Assembly: GCF_003070865.1 (NCBI RefSeq)
Contig: NZ_CP026948.1
Location: 930,001 to 994,000, forward strand
Direction: 5' to 3'
DNA length: 64,000 bases
DNA from: Corynebacterium liangguodongii
GTDB taxonomy: Bacteria; Actinomycetota; Actinomycetes; Mycobacteriales; Mycobacteriaceae
Positions 49,904-58,859 of the stretch are shown one piece after another. Position numbers and translations under genes: made by a program. Positions within the stretch are counted from its first letter, which is position 1, and each line of letters opens with the position of its first letter. The notes beneath the pieces are model-generated. The model saw only the letters and a program-made list of their open reading frames with translations. It was not told the origin of the DNA and searched no databases.

Positions 49904-51322
49904 TCATTTGCCGCTGTCCGCCTCGCCGGGCTTGACGGCGCGGAAGCTGCCGGTCTGGTAGAGGGAATCGTAGGCCTCCCAATCCACCGGGGCCTCCTTC
50001 GTGGAGGTGGGCGCCCCGCTGTAGTCGTCGGAGTCGGGATCGAGGTCGGGCATGTCGTGCAGGGAGAACTCGCTGTCAGGGTCGGCGTCGAGTTCGGCGG
50101 CAACGTCTTCTTGCACGGTCTGCCACAGGTTCGCATCGTCGACGTTGGACTGGTTGAGGAGCTTCTCCACCTCTTTGCGCTGCTTCGGCCCGAGTGTGGA
50201 ATGCGTTGGGTCCAGGGCGTCGCCCGCGAGCGCGGCGAGTCGTTCGCGTCGCCGCGTCTCTTGCTGGATGGCTGCGCGGTCGCGGACCCAGGCGAGCAGC
50301 ATGACGATGATGAGCGCCATGCCGAGGTAGCCGATGACGGGGTAGACCCAGCTGACGAGGTCCGCGAAGCCGATGAAGGACAGCGCGAAGCCGATGAGCA
50401 CGACCGTGAAGTAGATGGGGCGGAAGCGCTGCGGCTTGCTGGCGGAGAGCCGGCGGGCCATGCCGTAGAACATGCCGACGGCGGTGTTGTAGATCATGAG
50501 GTAGATGATGAGCGCGACCACGACCCCGACGGCGGGGTGCATGTTGTCAAAAACCATGAGCAGCGGCAGGTCGGCACCGAAGACGCCCTCCATGTTGGCG
50601 AAGATGATAAAGGCGAGGATGACCAGCAAGAACGCGAAGATCATCCCGCCGATCAACCCGCCAGTGCCCGCCTCCCTGGGGTTGAGTTCGGTACCGGCGA
50701 TGACGAGGATCATGGACACGCCGACGATGATGTTGAGTGAGGCGTAGTTCACCGCGGAGAGAAACCAGTTGCCGAACAAGCCCGCCGCCGGCTCGTTGCG
50801 CATGGCCAGCTCGTTGAGCGAGCTGAGGTTATCCGGCATGTTGACGATGGTGACCATGAGCGCGCCGATGACGGCGATGATGAGCAGCGGGGTGATGGCC
50901 GAGATGACGCCTGTGAGCTTGTCGACGTCGAGGAAGCCCGAGGCGATGAGCGCGAGCGTCATGATGACGGCGCCGACCCAGGTGGGGAAGCCGAATTGTT
51001 GCTCGAGGTTGGATCCGGCTCCCGCGACCATGACGAAGCCGATGGAGAAGAGGGTGAACATCGTGGCGATGTCCATGAACCCGGCGACGATGGGGCGGGA
51101 GACGGATGTGAACACGGCGCTGTGGTCGTCCGCAAGGTAGTAAGACCCCTGCTGGAACAGCGTCGCGCCCAGGATGATCATGATCAGCCCGGCGACGATG
51201 GTTCCAACTATGCCCCAGTACCCGTAGGAGAGGAAGTATTGGATGGTCTCTTGGCCAGAGGCGAAGCCGGCGCCGACGAGCAGGCCGACGAAGGCGAGGG
51301 CAAGTTTGATGGCTTTTTTCAT
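49904..51322 (-). CDS. YkvI-like membrane protein, upstream copy of a tandem pair
   Basis: The 472-residue product has the same topology and N-terminal signature ([20 protein letters not shown]) as its neighbour, 80 nt downstream. The tail differs: it is acidic and ends AVKPGEADSGK. The most diverged membrane-part region is around residues 160-185 (DNLSSLNELAMRNEPAAGLF versus [20 protein letters not shown]), likely a loop, so the copies may differ in specificity. Upstream (51323-51404) is AT-rich and holds the probable promoter. Confidence 0.85.
   Translation of the reverse strand: MKKAIKLALAFVGLLVGAGFASGQETIQYFLSYGYWGIVGTIVAGLIMIILGATLFQQGSYYLADDHSAVFTSVSRPIVAGFMDIATMFTLFSIGFVMVAGAGSNLEQQFGFPTWVGAVIMTLALIASGFLDVDKLTGVISAITPLLIIAVIGALMVTIVNMPDNLSSLNELAMRNEPAAGLFGNWFLSAVNYASLNIIVGVSMILVIAGTELNPREAGTGGLIGGMIFAFLLVILAFIIFANMEGVFGADLPLLMVFDNMHPAVGVVVALIIYLMIYNTAVGMFYGMARRLSASKPQRFRPIYFTVVLIGFALSFIGFADLVSWVYPVIGYLGMALIIVMLLAWVRDRAAIQQETRRRERLAALAGDALDPTHSTLGPKQRKEVEKLLNQSNVDDANLWQTVQEDVAAELDADPDSEFSLHDMPDLDPDSDDYSGAPTSTKEAPVDWEAYDSLYQTGSFRAVKPGEADSGK
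50834..51159. repeat. 326-bp block identical to 49335-49660
   Basis: Second copy of the perfect block. It encodes the same membrane segments in the upstream paralogue. Confidence 0.9.
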
Positions 51323-51404
51323 GCGCTTTCCCGCTATTAAGGTGTGAACAATTGGACTATCTTCTAATCAACCAATAATAGCGAAGCCTCTCGCCCCCGC
51401 CTGC

Positions 51405-52472
51405 TTACGGCAGCGCCAGCTGGAACGGCTCCGGGTTTTTAACCTCCTCGCCGGCCAGCACCGGGCCGGGCGCGGTGACCCCTGCGGCGAACGGCGAGCC
51501 GCCGAAGCGGTCGCGGTCGTGCGGCTCGGCGATCCAGGACAGATCGGGGCCGACCGGGACGACACCGGTGGGGTTGACCTCTTCGTGGGTGATGTAATAG
51601 TGCTGCTTGATCTCGGTGAAGTCGGTCGTATCGCCGAAACCGGGCAGCCCGAAGAGCTCCTGGGTGTAGCCGCGGAGGTTGGGCAGCTCCGCGATCTTGT
51701 GGCGAGAGGCCTTGAAGTGCGCGTAATAGACCGGATCGAAGCGCACCAGGGTGGGGTAGAGGTAGACGTCGGCAAGCGTGACGTGCTCGCCGACGAGGAA
51801 GCGCTGCCGGCCGAGCCGCTCCTCGAGCCAATTGAGCCCGTCCCACAGCTCGCGGTAGGCCCCTTCGTAGGCCTCCTGGCTGCCGGCGAACCCGCACCTG
51901 TAGACGCCGTTATTGACCTGCTTGTAGACGCGGTCGGCCACCTCGTCGATCTCGTCGCGGAGATTCTCCGGGTAGAGGTCGGGCGCGCCGTCGCGGTGGT
52001 AGTCGGACCACTCGTTGTTGAAGTCCACGGGGATCTGGCGGAACCAGTTGGTCACCACCTGCTTCGAGTCCACCTCGACGATCGCCGGGACGGTGATGCC
52101 CTTGGGGTAGCCCGGGAACCGGTTGTCGTAGGCCTCCTTGAGCCGGTGCAGGCCCGTCGCGGGGTCCCGCTCATCCGGGTCGAGGTCGAAGACCCAGGAG
52201 TCGGCGTCGTGGGTCGGCCCGGCGAGGCCGAGCGAGATCGCGCCTTCCAGGCCAAGCAGCCGGCGGGCGATGACGGTGCGGTGCGCCCAGGGGCACGCCC
52301 GGGCGGCCATGAGGCGGTATCGCCCCGGCACGACCGGCCACAGCTCAGCCTCGCCGTCGCTAGCGCGAGCGGTGTCGCGCACGATGCGGTCGTGGATGTA
52401 GGTGGTATCGCGCACGTACGCCCCGTCGGGCGAGGCGTTGCGCGGGGGTGTCTTCCAATCCTTTTTGTCCAT
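51405..52472 (-). CDS. xi-class thiol-dependent reductase (glutathionyl-hydroquinone-reductase-like)
   Basis: The 355-residue product resembles YqjG/ECM4-type GST-fold enzymes: the catalytic Cys in MAARACPWAHRTVIARRL, ITVPAIVEVDSKQVVTN, and the C-terminal helical domain LADVYLYPTLVRFDPVYYAHF. Such enzymes reduce S-conjugated quinols. Corynebacteria make mycothiol rather than glutathione, so mycothiol is the likely partner (inference). ATG 52472 is supported by a complete promoter: TTGACT, 17 nt, CACACT, 7 nt, ATG. Confidence 0.88.
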   Translation of the reverse strand: MDKKDWKTPPRNASPDGAYVRDTTYIHDRIVRDTARASDGEAELWPVVPGRYRLMAARACPWAHRTVIARRLLGLEGAISLGLAGPTHDADSWVFDLDPDERDPATGLHRLKEAYDNRFPGYPKGITVPAIVEVDSKQVVTNWFRQIPVDFNNEWSDYHRDGAPDLYPENLRDEIDEVADRVYKQVNNGVYRCGFAGSQEAYEGAYRELWDGLNWLEERLGRQRFLVGEHVTLADVYLYPTLVRFDPVYYAHFKASRHKIAELPNLRGYTQELFGLPGFGDTTDFTEIKQHYYITHEEVNPTGVVPVGPDLSWIAEPHDRDRFGGSPFAAGVTAPGPVLAGEEVKNPEPFQLALP

Positions 52473-52479
52473 GGCACCC

Positions 52480-52508
52480 AGTGTGTGCCACATCAGGTGA
52501 CAAGTCAA
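52480..52508 (-). promoter_or_regulatory. full -35/-10 promoter of the thiol-dependent reductase gene
   Basis: On the minus strand, -35 TTGACT (52508-52503) and -10 CACACT (52485-52480) are separated by 17 nt; the ATG follows 7 nt later. This is the best-formed promoter in the window. Confidence 0.75.
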
Positions 52509-52564
52509 CAAAGTTTTCGTGAGGCGCGCCGGGGGCAATCACGCTCGAGCGCGCCGGCCTGCAA

Positions 52565-52570
52565 TACTTT
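52565..52570 (+). promoter_or_regulatory. -10 element of the DoxX gene (leaderless)
   Basis: TACTTT is followed by 7 nt and the ATG at 52578. Confidence 0.55.
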
Positions 52571-52577
52571 CGAGGCT

Positions 52578-53417
52578 ATGACGAATATAAACCCGCGCAA
52601 CCACCGCGACGTCACGGCAGACGACCTCACCGGCCTCGACGGCGTTCCCACCTACACGGGCCAGGCGGGCGGCTCGAACATCTACGAGCGCACCGGCAAG
52701 GCCGCGCCGACGGAGGTCTTCCCCCGTTCCACACCCGGCAGCACAGGCAGCACCGGGACCGCCGCTGGCACGGCAGACGAGGCGACGGGGCGCTACCCGG
52801 CTCCGGCGCCCGCTCCCGTCGAAGCGTTCGACCCGACCAGCGCCGATGCCGCTCCGGATCCCGTGCCAGCCGGACCGGCGACCGCCGTCGAGCCGCGGGC
52901 CCGCCGCGGCACGATCGACCTCGGCCTGCTCATCCTCCGCCTCGTCCTCGGCGGCTACCTTGCGTTCCACGCCACCGCGACGTTTTTCCGCCTCGGTGCC
53001 TCCGACGGCGTGACGGGGCTGGAAAACGCCTTTAGCGGCTACGCCTTCGGCGATGCCCTCGCTGTCGTCGTGCCCACGCTTGAGCTCGCAGCCGGCGTTT
53101 TTATCGTCCTCGGCCTCGTCACCCCGGCTGCGGCCATGGTGGCCATCGCTGTGACGGGCTTCTACGCCGCGCACTCGGCCGCGGCCTCCGGCGCGGGAAT
53201 CAACGCGCTGATGTGGGACGCAAACGTCTGGCTTCCCGTCGTGCTCCTCGGCCTTGCACTGGCGCAGCAGTTTACAGGCCCCGGTTTCTACGCCGTCGAC
53301 GCCGGGCGCGGCTGGGCGCGGCGCCCGCTGGCCTCCTCCTGGATCTTCGCGGTGCTTGGCATTGCGGCGGCCGGGCTGATGTGGTGGTTCGGTACCGGCA
53401 TCAACCCCTTTGCCTAA
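52578..53417 (+). CDS. DoxX family membrane protein with long hydrophilic N terminus
   Basis: The 279-residue product has a low-complexity N-terminal region of about 115 residues rich in Ala, Pro, Gly, Thr and Asp, then a four-helix DoxX domain: LGLLILRLVLGGYLAFHATA, FGDALAVVVPTLELAAGVFIVLGLV and AMVAIAVTGFYAAHSAA. DoxX-type proteins act in redox or membrane oxidoreductase complexes in actinobacteria; the exact role here is unknown. Its TAA interlocks with the convergent glycosyltransferase stop. Confidence 0.83.
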   Translation: MTNINPRNHRDVTADDLTGLDGVPTYTGQAGGSNIYERTGKAAPTEVFPRSTPGSTGSTGTAAGTADEATGRYPAPAPAPVEAFDPTSADAAPDPVPAGPATAVEPRARRGTIDLGLLILRLVLGGYLAFHATATFFRLGASDGVTGLENAFSGYAFGDALAVVVPTLELAAGVFIVLGLVTPAAAMVAIAVTGFYAAHSAAASGAGINALMWDANVWLPVVLLGLALAQQFTGPGFYAVDAGRGWARRPLASSWIFAVLGIAAAGLMWWFGTGINPFA

Positions 53418-54670
53418 GCGGCTGGCGCAACCCGCGCGCCCTGGTTCTCTTTTTCGTCCACGCGGCGCAGAGCGAGTGCCCACGCAGCGAGGAGGGCGAA
53501 GCCGAGCCAGACGAAATCATCTACCAACACCTTCTGCCAGAGCGTCAGCGCGTAGACGTCGATCTCGTCGCCGAACCACCACTTCGGCGGCACCGTCAGC
53601 GTGAGCGCGGCGGTCATCGCCGCCACCGCGGTGAGCGCCGCGGGCCACCTCAGCACCGTCGCGCAGCGCCACGCCGCCACGGGCAGGATGAGGGCAAGCC
53701 AGACCCAGTGGTGCGACCACGAGACGGGGGAGATGAGCAGCATGATTACGGCGTTGACCAAGGTGGCGTCGACAAGCATGCCCCTCCGCATGAGCGCGAC
53801 CATGAGCCATGCGCCGAGCACTACCGTGGCCACCGAGGCCGCAATCCAGATGCCTCCCGCCAGCGCCGAGTGCGCCGCGAGAGACTCCGGGCTGGGGAAA
53901 AACCGCATCACCGCGCCCTTGATTGAGCTGTTCGACTGATAGGTCGTGTCCACCCCGAACTCCGATTTCGTGCCCATGTTGAGCAGCGTGGTGCCGAAAT
54001 ATTCCGCAGTGGCGTCAAAGCGCACCACCGCGGCGAGCGCGGTGGCGACGAGGCCGGCAACGCCGGCCGCGACAATTGCGCGGAAGTCACGGCGCAGGAG
54101 GAAGAACAACAGCATCGCCAGCGGGGTGATCTTGATGGCGGCGGCGATGCCGATAAGGCTGCCCTGGGGCAAAAACCGCTTCCGCGGCACCACGTCGAGC
54201 ACGACGAGGGCCATGATGACCACGTTGATCTGGCCGTAGAGCGCGTTGGAGCGCACCGGCTCCAGCCACACCCCAACCGCCCACGCGGCGAGCACCACGG
54301 CGGCGAGCCAGGGGCCGCCGAGGCGCCCCCGCGTCACAGCCCGCAGCACGACGTACACGCAGGCAAGCAGCAATGCCGAGGAGAGCACGATGACGGCGTT
54401 GCCCGCGGCGTCATCAGACAGCCAGCTCGCCAGCGCAAGCGGCGTGAGCACGAGCGCGCCGAAGGGCGGGTAGATGAAGGGGAGCGCGACATCGGCCGCG
54501 TACATCGGCTCCGAGTAGAGAGGGCGGCCCGCGAGGAAAGCGCGGGCCCCCTCGCGGTAGATGATGGTGTCGATGGGGAAGTCGGTGCCGCGGATGAGCA
54601 GCCAGGTGGCCACGCACCCGAAAACGGCGCCGAGGGCGGCGACGAGACGGGACAGGTGCTTCGAACTCAC
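53414..54670 (-). CDS. GT87-family polyprenol-dependent mannosyltransferase-like protein
   Basis: The 418-residue product has about ten hydrophobic segments. The first loop contains GTDFPIDTIIYREGARAFLAG, where the conserved Asp of GT-C enzymes is expected, followed by PLYSEPMYAADVALPFIYPP, a GT87 hallmark. Such enzymes use decaprenyl-phosphate-mannose to build lipomannan or related glycans outside the membrane. GTG 54670 is chosen because TAGGCT lies 7 nt upstream; that hexamer starts in the ilvD stop codon. Confidence 0.84.
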   Translation of the reverse strand: MSSKHLSRLVAALGAVFGCVATWLLIRGTDFPIDTIIYREGARAFLAGRPLYSEPMYAADVALPFIYPPFGALVLTPLALASWLSDDAAGNAVIVLSSALLLACVYVVLRAVTRGRLGGPWLAAVVLAAWAVGVWLEPVRSNALYGQINVVIMALVVLDVVPRKRFLPQGSLIGIAAAIKITPLAMLLFFLLRRDFRAIVAAGVAGLVATALAAVVRFDATAEYFGTTLLNMGTKSEFGVDTTYQSNSSIKGAVMRFFPSPESLAAHSALAGGIWIAASVATVVLGAWLMVALMRRGMLVDATLVNAVIMLLISPVSWSHHWVWLALILPVAAWRCATVLRWPAALTAVAAMTAALTLTVPPKWWFGDEIDVYALTLWQKVLVDDFVWLGFALLAAWALALRRVDEKENQGARVAPAA

Positions 54671-54677
54671 CCGCTCG

Positions 54678-54683
54678 AGCCTA
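54678..54683 (-). promoter_or_regulatory. -10 element embedded in the ilvD stop codon
   Basis: Minus-strand TAGGCT begins with the ilvD TAG (54683-54681) and ends 7 nt before the GTG at 54670. Confidence 0.6.
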
Positions 54684-56519
54684 ATCCACGACCCGGACAG
54701 CACCCTTATCGGCGGAGGTGGCCATCTTCGCGTAGGCGCGCAGCGCCTTGGTCACCTCGCGGGTGCGGTTCGGGGTCCACGGGTGCTCGGAGGCCTCCAT
54801 GGCGGCGCGGCGCTTGGCCAGCACCTCCTCGTCAACGTCAAGCTTGAGCTCGCGGTTGGACACGGAAATCGAGATCGTATCGCCGTTTTCGATCAGCCCG
54901 ATGAGGCCGCCGTGCGCGGCCTCGGGGGAGATGTGGCCGATGGAGAGACCGGAGGTGCCGCCGGAGAATCGGCCGTCTGTAATCAGCGCGCACTTCTTGC
55001 CCAGCCCGGCACCCTTGAGAAAGGAGGTCGGGTGGAGCATTTCCTGCATGCCGGGCCCGCCCGCGGGGCCTTCGTAGCGGATCACCACAACCTCGCCCTC
55101 TTGCACCTCCCGGGCGAGGATCATGGAGACGGCCTGCTCCTGCGAATCGACGACGTGGGCGGGGCCGCTAAACTCCCACAGGCCCTCCTCCACGCCTGCG
55201 GTTTTTAAGATCGCTCCATCGGGGGCGAGGTTGCCGCGCAGCACGACGAGGCCGCCGTCGGAGGTAAACGGGTGCTCGACGTCGTGGATGACACCGTTGG
55301 CGGCATCGGTATCGAGGCTGTCCCACCGGGCGGACTGGGAGAACGGCGTGGTCGTGCGCGTGCCCCCGGGGGCGGCGTGGTAGAGCTCGATGGCTTCCGG
55401 CAGCGGGCTGTCGGAACGGATATCCCAATCGCTCAGCCACGCGTCGAGGCTGGGGTAGGCCACCGAGTGGACGTTCTTGTGCAGCAGGCCGGCGCGGTTG
55501 AGCTCGCCCAGGATAGCCGGGATGCCCCCGGCGCGGTGGACGTCTTCGACGTGGGCCTCCCCGTTCGGTGCCACCTTGGACAGGCAGGGGATGGTGTGGG
55601 AGAGGTCGTCGATGTCGGTGAGGTCGAAGTCGACCTCGCCCTCCTGGGCGGCGGCGAGGATGTGCAAGATGGTGTTCGTCGACCCGCCCATGGCCATATC
55701 GAGAGCCATGGCGTTGCGGAAGGCCTCGACAGAGGCGATGGAGCGCGGTAGGACGGATTCGTCGCCCTCGCCGTAGTAGCGCGTGCACATCTCTACGATG
55801 GTGCGGCCGGCCTTGACAAACAGCTCGCGGCGCGCCGTGTGGGTGGCCAGCGTCGTGCCGTTGCCCGGCAGCGAGAGCCCGAGCGCCTCGGTGAGGCAGT
55901 TCATCGAGTTGGCGGTAAACATCCCGGAGCACGACCCGCAGGTCGGGCACGCGTTGTTCGCCACTTCCTCGAGCTCGGCATCGGAGACCGCGTCATTGGC
56001 GGAGAGCGAAATGGCGTCGATGAGGTCCGACTTCGGCTTGGTCACCCCGCCGACGGAGAAGGCCTTGCCGGCCTCCATCGGGCCGCCGGAGACGAAGACC
56101 GCGGGGATGTTGAGCCGCATCGCCGCATTGAGCATGCCCGGGGTGATCTTGTCGCAGTTGGAGATGCAGACCATGGCGTCGACCGTGTGGGCGTTGACCA
56201 TGTATTCCACGGAATCGGAGATGATTTCGCGCGAAGGCAGGGAGTAGAGCATGCCGGAGTGCCCCATGGCGATGCCGTCGTCGACGGCGATGGTGTTGAA
56301 TTCCTTGGGCACGCCGCCAGCCGCGCGGACGGCCTCGGCGACGATGTCGCCGACGTCTTTGAGGTGGACGTGGCCGGGAACGAACTGCGTGTAGGAGTTG
56401 ACGATGGCGACGATCGGCTTGCCAAACTCGCTCTCCCCGGTGCCGGTGGCGCGCCACAGGGCACGCGCCCCGGCGGCCTGCCGGCCGACAGTGGTGACTC
56501 GTGAACGAAGCGGAATCAT
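54681..56519 (-). CDS. ilvD: dihydroxy-acid dehydratase
   Basis: The 612-residue Fe-S enzyme dehydrates dihydroxy acids to the 2-keto precursors of valine and isoleucine, the step after IlvC. Cluster cysteines are visible in [13 protein letters not shown] and [20 protein letters not shown]. The C-terminal part contains [23 protein letters not shown] 56519 follows AAGGAG. It lies 12 nt downstream of the PH-domain gene and is transcribed opposite to ilvBNC, with mscCG between. Confidence 0.97.
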   Translation of the reverse strand: MIPLRSRVTTVGRQAAGARALWRATGTGESEFGKPIVAIVNSYTQFVPGHVHLKDVGDIVAEAVRAAGGVPKEFNTIAVDDGIAMGHSGMLYSLPSREIISDSVEYMVNAHTVDAMVCISNCDKITPGMLNAAMRLNIPAVFVSGGPMEAGKAFSVGGVTKPKSDLIDAISLSANDAVSDAELEEVANNACPTCGSCSGMFTANSMNCLTEALGLSLPGNGTTLATHTARRELFVKAGRTIVEMCTRYYGEGDESVLPRSIASVEAFRNAMALDMAMGGSTNTILHILAAAQEGEVDFDLTDIDDLSHTIPCLSKVAPNGEAHVEDVHRAGGIPAILGELNRAGLLHKNVHSVAYPSLDAWLSDWDIRSDSPLPEAIELYHAAPGGTRTTTPFSQSARWDSLDTDAANGVIHDVEHPFTSDGGLVVLRGNLAPDGAILKTAGVEEGLWEFSGPAHVVDSQEQAVSMILAREVQEGEVVVIRYEGPAGGPGMQEMLHPTSFLKGAGLGKKCALITDGRFSGGTSGLSIGHISPEAAHGGLIGLIENGDTISISVSNRELKLDVDEEVLAKRRAAMEASEHPWTPNRTREVTKALRAYAKMATSADKGAVRVVD

Positions 56520-56531
56520 GGTTGTTACTCC

Positions 56532-57053
56532 TTAAATTTTGGTGCTCCCTGCCGGGCGGGGGCCGTAGAGGTCGGGGTGCACGCGCACGTAGGCGTCGTA
56601 CTCATCGCGGGTGAGCAGGACCTTGTGCCCGGCGCGGTCGATGATTTCGTATTTGCCATCGGCGGCCTCGGCGCTTTGCGTGATGACGTCGGTGATGGCC
56701 CCGCCCGAGGCTTCGGAGAGCTCGGGGATGGTGTTAAACGTTACACCGGGTAGCGGGTAGGTGGAGCCGTCCTTGGTCGTTGCGAGGGCGCGTGCACCCT
56801 GAAAGGCGATGCCTGCGAGCTCGCCCCACGCAAGCGAGGCGTTGCGTCGCATCAGGTAGCGGGTCTCGATGCCGCGGGAGGAGACGGTGGTGGACGAAGA
56901 GAGCACCCACGCCAGGTAGGCAGCGGGAAAGAGCAGGATCCAGCCGAGTACGAGCGGGGCCCAGGCGATGCCGATCAGGGCGATCGCCGTCATGAGCACG
57001 ATCGCGAGGATGTGCTCGCGGGTGGGGCGAAAGACCTGGGGCGAATCAGTCAT
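56532..57053 (-). CDS. PH-domain membrane protein between mscCG and ilvD
   Basis: The 173-residue product has two hydrophobic segments (residues 15-50: ILAIVLMTAIALIGIAWAPL, WILLFPAAYLAWVL), then a PH-like beta domain (TVSSRGIETRYLMRRNASLAW, ATTKDGSTYPLPGVTFN). A membrane protein is also present at this position in C. glutamicum. Function unknown. ATG 57053 is 6 nt after TAGCAT, whose TAG is the mscCG stop. Its own TAA is followed 12 nt later by ilvD, so the two may share a transcript. Confidence 0.78.
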   Translation of the reverse strand: MTDSPQVFRPTREHILAIVLMTAIALIGIAWAPLVLGWILLFPAAYLAWVLSSSTTVSSRGIETRYLMRRNASLAWGELAGIAFQGARALATTKDGSTYPLPGVTFNTIPELSEASGGAITDVITQSAEAADGKYEIIDRAGHKVLLTRDEYDAYVRVHPDLYGPRPAGSTKI

Positions 57054-57059
57054 GGCTAC

Positions 57060-57065
57060 ATGCTA
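57060..57065 (-). promoter_or_regulatory. -10 element embedded in the mscCG stop codon
   Basis: Minus-strand TAGCAT begins with the mscCG TAG stop (57065-57063) and ends 6 nt before the ATG at 57053. Confidence 0.55.
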
Positions 57066-58598
57066 GCCAAGCGGGTTCGCGGGCTGCGAAGCGGGAGCGC
57101 CGACCGGCGGCGCGCTATCGGCATGGGCAGGGGGCACGCTTGGCGACGCCCCACCGGCCTCCCCGGTGCCCGACTGCGGCGCCGGTGCCGTGGAGCCCTC
57201 CGGGGCAGGGTTCGGCGGCGTTGCTTGCGGGGCCTGGCTGGAGGGTTGTGCGGGGACGGTCGGTGGGGTTGTCTCCGCCGGCACTGCGGTGGAGGAGGGC
57301 GTGTCGGCGGGCACGGTGTCTGTCACAGAGTCTGCGCCGGTAGTCGGTGTGGCGTGTGTTGTCGGCGTGGCGGGCTCCGTCGAGGCTGGTGGCGGGGCGA
57401 GCACGCCCCGGTTGTCGGCGCCGGCGGGGTCGAGGGTGAGCCCGCGGGCAAGCAGCAGGATGAGGAAGGCGGCGAGGAGGAGGGCCGTCGACAAGCGAAT
57501 CCTGCCCCCGAAAGCCATGCGCGGCAGCTTCTCCTCGGCCCCGCTATCGCCCGTCAGTGTCTCGGTCGCCGGGTCCTCCTCCGCCTCGCCCGCGGCGGCG
57601 GGCGCGGTCACGGCCTGTGTTTCTGAACCTGCCGCTGAATCCATCTCTGAGTCCTCGGCAGGCAGCTCGAGGGGGTCCATGTACTCGGTCGGCGGGAAGC
57701 CGTCGAGCTTCTCGCTTTCGTCGACGACGTGGGCGATGCGGGTGCCCTCGATCGTGGTGGCAGAGCCGTATTCCTCCCAGAATTCGTTGAGGATGGCCAC
57801 GCGGATGGCGCGCTCGACCATCCACTGGGACAGCGGCTCGACGCGGACGACGAAGCGCATGTCGACGGTCCACGGCATCCCCACGGTGGCCGGCGGGTTG
57901 ATCTCAACGGCGGGGTGGACCGCAAGCTCGTCGCGCACGTTCACGCAGATCTCGGGGCGGGCCAGCGCCCGGCGCGCGGCTGCCTCCGAGCGTGCGATCG
58001 CCTCGTCAGCGGAATCGGAGCCGAGCAGCGGCACGGGGACAACGACGACGGCGGAAGACCAGTAGTTTGACTGGTTGATGCAGATGCGCGCGGTGGAGTT
58101 GGGGATGCTGATGGTCGACTGCTGCATCGTGCGGATCTGGGTGGCGCGCATCGTGATCTGGATGACGTCACCGGAGACGTCGATACCGTTGCCCTGGAAG
58201 GTGACGAAGTCGCCGACGCCGTACTGCTTTTCAGAGAGGATGAAAAAGCCGGCGAGGAAGTCGGCGATGATGCTCTGTGCGCCGAAGCCGATGGCGGCGG
58301 AGACCACGGTGGCGGGGATGGCGGCGCCGGCGAGGGAGAAGCCGAGCTGCTGCAGGAAGAAGACGAGGATGAGGAAGTAAGCAATCGCCTGGGCGATGTA
58401 GATGCCCACGCCGGCGATGGCGAGGTGGGACTTGCTCTCGCCGGAGTCGGGCAGCTCCGCGGCGCGGCGCTCCGCGATGCGGTTGGCGAAGCGCCCCGCG
58501 CGCGGCACGAGCAGCGCGAGGAGGATCAAAAGTGCGAGGTTGATGCCGGTGTTGGCGAACCAGCGCCACAACCCGACGGCGATGTACTCAAAAGGCAT
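57063..58598 (-). CDS. mscCG: MscS-type mechanosensitive channel MscCG (YggB)
   Basis: The 511-residue product has an MscS core in the first 290 residues: the pore-lining helix GAAIPATVVSAAIGFGAQSI, then ADFLAGFFILSEKQYGVGDF and STISIPNSTARICINQSNYW. A negatively charged linker and a fourth membrane helix (STALLLAAFLILLLARGL, about residues 390-408) follow. A Pro/Thr/Ser/Ala-rich tail of about 100 residues should lie outside the membrane. This layout is diagnostic for MscCG, the osmoregulatory channel that releases glutamate in C. glutamicum, and gene position between ilvD and ilvB agrees. Confidence 0.92.
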   Translation of the reverse strand: MPFEYIAVGLWRWFANTGINLALLILLALLVPRAGRFANRIAERRAAELPDSGESKSHLAIAGVGIYIAQAIAYFLILVFFLQQLGFSLAGAAIPATVVSAAIGFGAQSIIADFLAGFFILSEKQYGVGDFVTFQGNGIDVSGDVIQITMRATQIRTMQQSTISIPNSTARICINQSNYWSSAVVVVPVPLLGSDSADEAIARSEAAARRALARPEICVNVRDELAVHPAVEINPPATVGMPWTVDMRFVVRVEPLSQWMVERAIRVAILNEFWEEYGSATTIEGTRIAHVVDESEKLDGFPPTEYMDPLELPAEDSEMDSAAGSETQAVTAPAAAGEAEEDPATETLTGDSGAEEKLPRMAFGGRIRLSTALLLAAFLILLLARGLTLDPAGADNRGVLAPPPASTEPATPTTHATPTTGADSVTDTVPADTPSSTAVPAETTPPTVPAQPSSQAPQATPPNPAPEGSTAPAPQSGTGEAGGASPSVPPAHADSAPPVGAPASQPANPLG

Positions 58599-58642
58599 AG
58601 TGCTTTCCTAGGGTAGCGCTTCGTTGACGCTAGGTAGCTGTG

Positions 58643-58648
58643 TATGAT
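58643..58648 (+). promoter_or_regulatory. -10 element of the ilvBNC leader
   Basis: TATGAT is followed by 8 nt and the ATG of the leader peptide, so the attenuator RNA probably starts at or near the leader peptide's first codon. Confidence 0.65.
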
Positions 58649-58656
58649 GAGAGACC

Positions 58657-58707
58657 ATGATCACGACTCGGCGAGTAGTAGGGATTAGCGTACGGCGCTT
58701 GCCGTAG
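58657..58707 (+). CDS. leader peptide of the ilvBNC attenuator
   Basis: A 16-codon ORF reads [16 protein letters not shown] then TAG. It has three Val and two Ile codons grouped around residues 2-12 and a Leu near the end, resembling the C. glutamicum ilv leader peptide, which also ends with arginines followed by Leu-Pro. Ribosome stalling at these codons under branched-chain amino acid shortage should prevent the downstream terminator. A small hairpin (TACGGC/GCCGTA, 58691-58706) overlaps its last codons. Confidence 0.85.
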   Translation: MITTRRVVGISVRRLP

Positions 58708-58744
58708 CGGCTCTGACCTTAACCCTCAGTCCCCGTCACCAAGC

Positions 58745-58785
58745 GCCCTCGACAGCACCCGCGTGCTGCTCCGAGGGCTTTTGTT
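58745..58785 (+). terminator. attenuator terminator upstream of ilvB
   Basis: GCCCTCG (58745-58751) pairs with CGAGGGC (58772-58778), and inside it CAGCAC (58753-58758) pairs with GTGCTG (58763-58768). The right arm is followed by TTTTGTT. It lies 37 nt after the leader-peptide stop and 75 nt before ilvB, as expected for transcription attenuation. I could not assign the competing antiterminator pairing with confidence. Confidence 0.85.
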
Positions 58786-58859
58786 ATCTGATCTGCACCT
58801 TCCACGCCCTCACACACCACTCATCAGAGATACCAGAGATCCTAAGGAGCTATTTTCAC

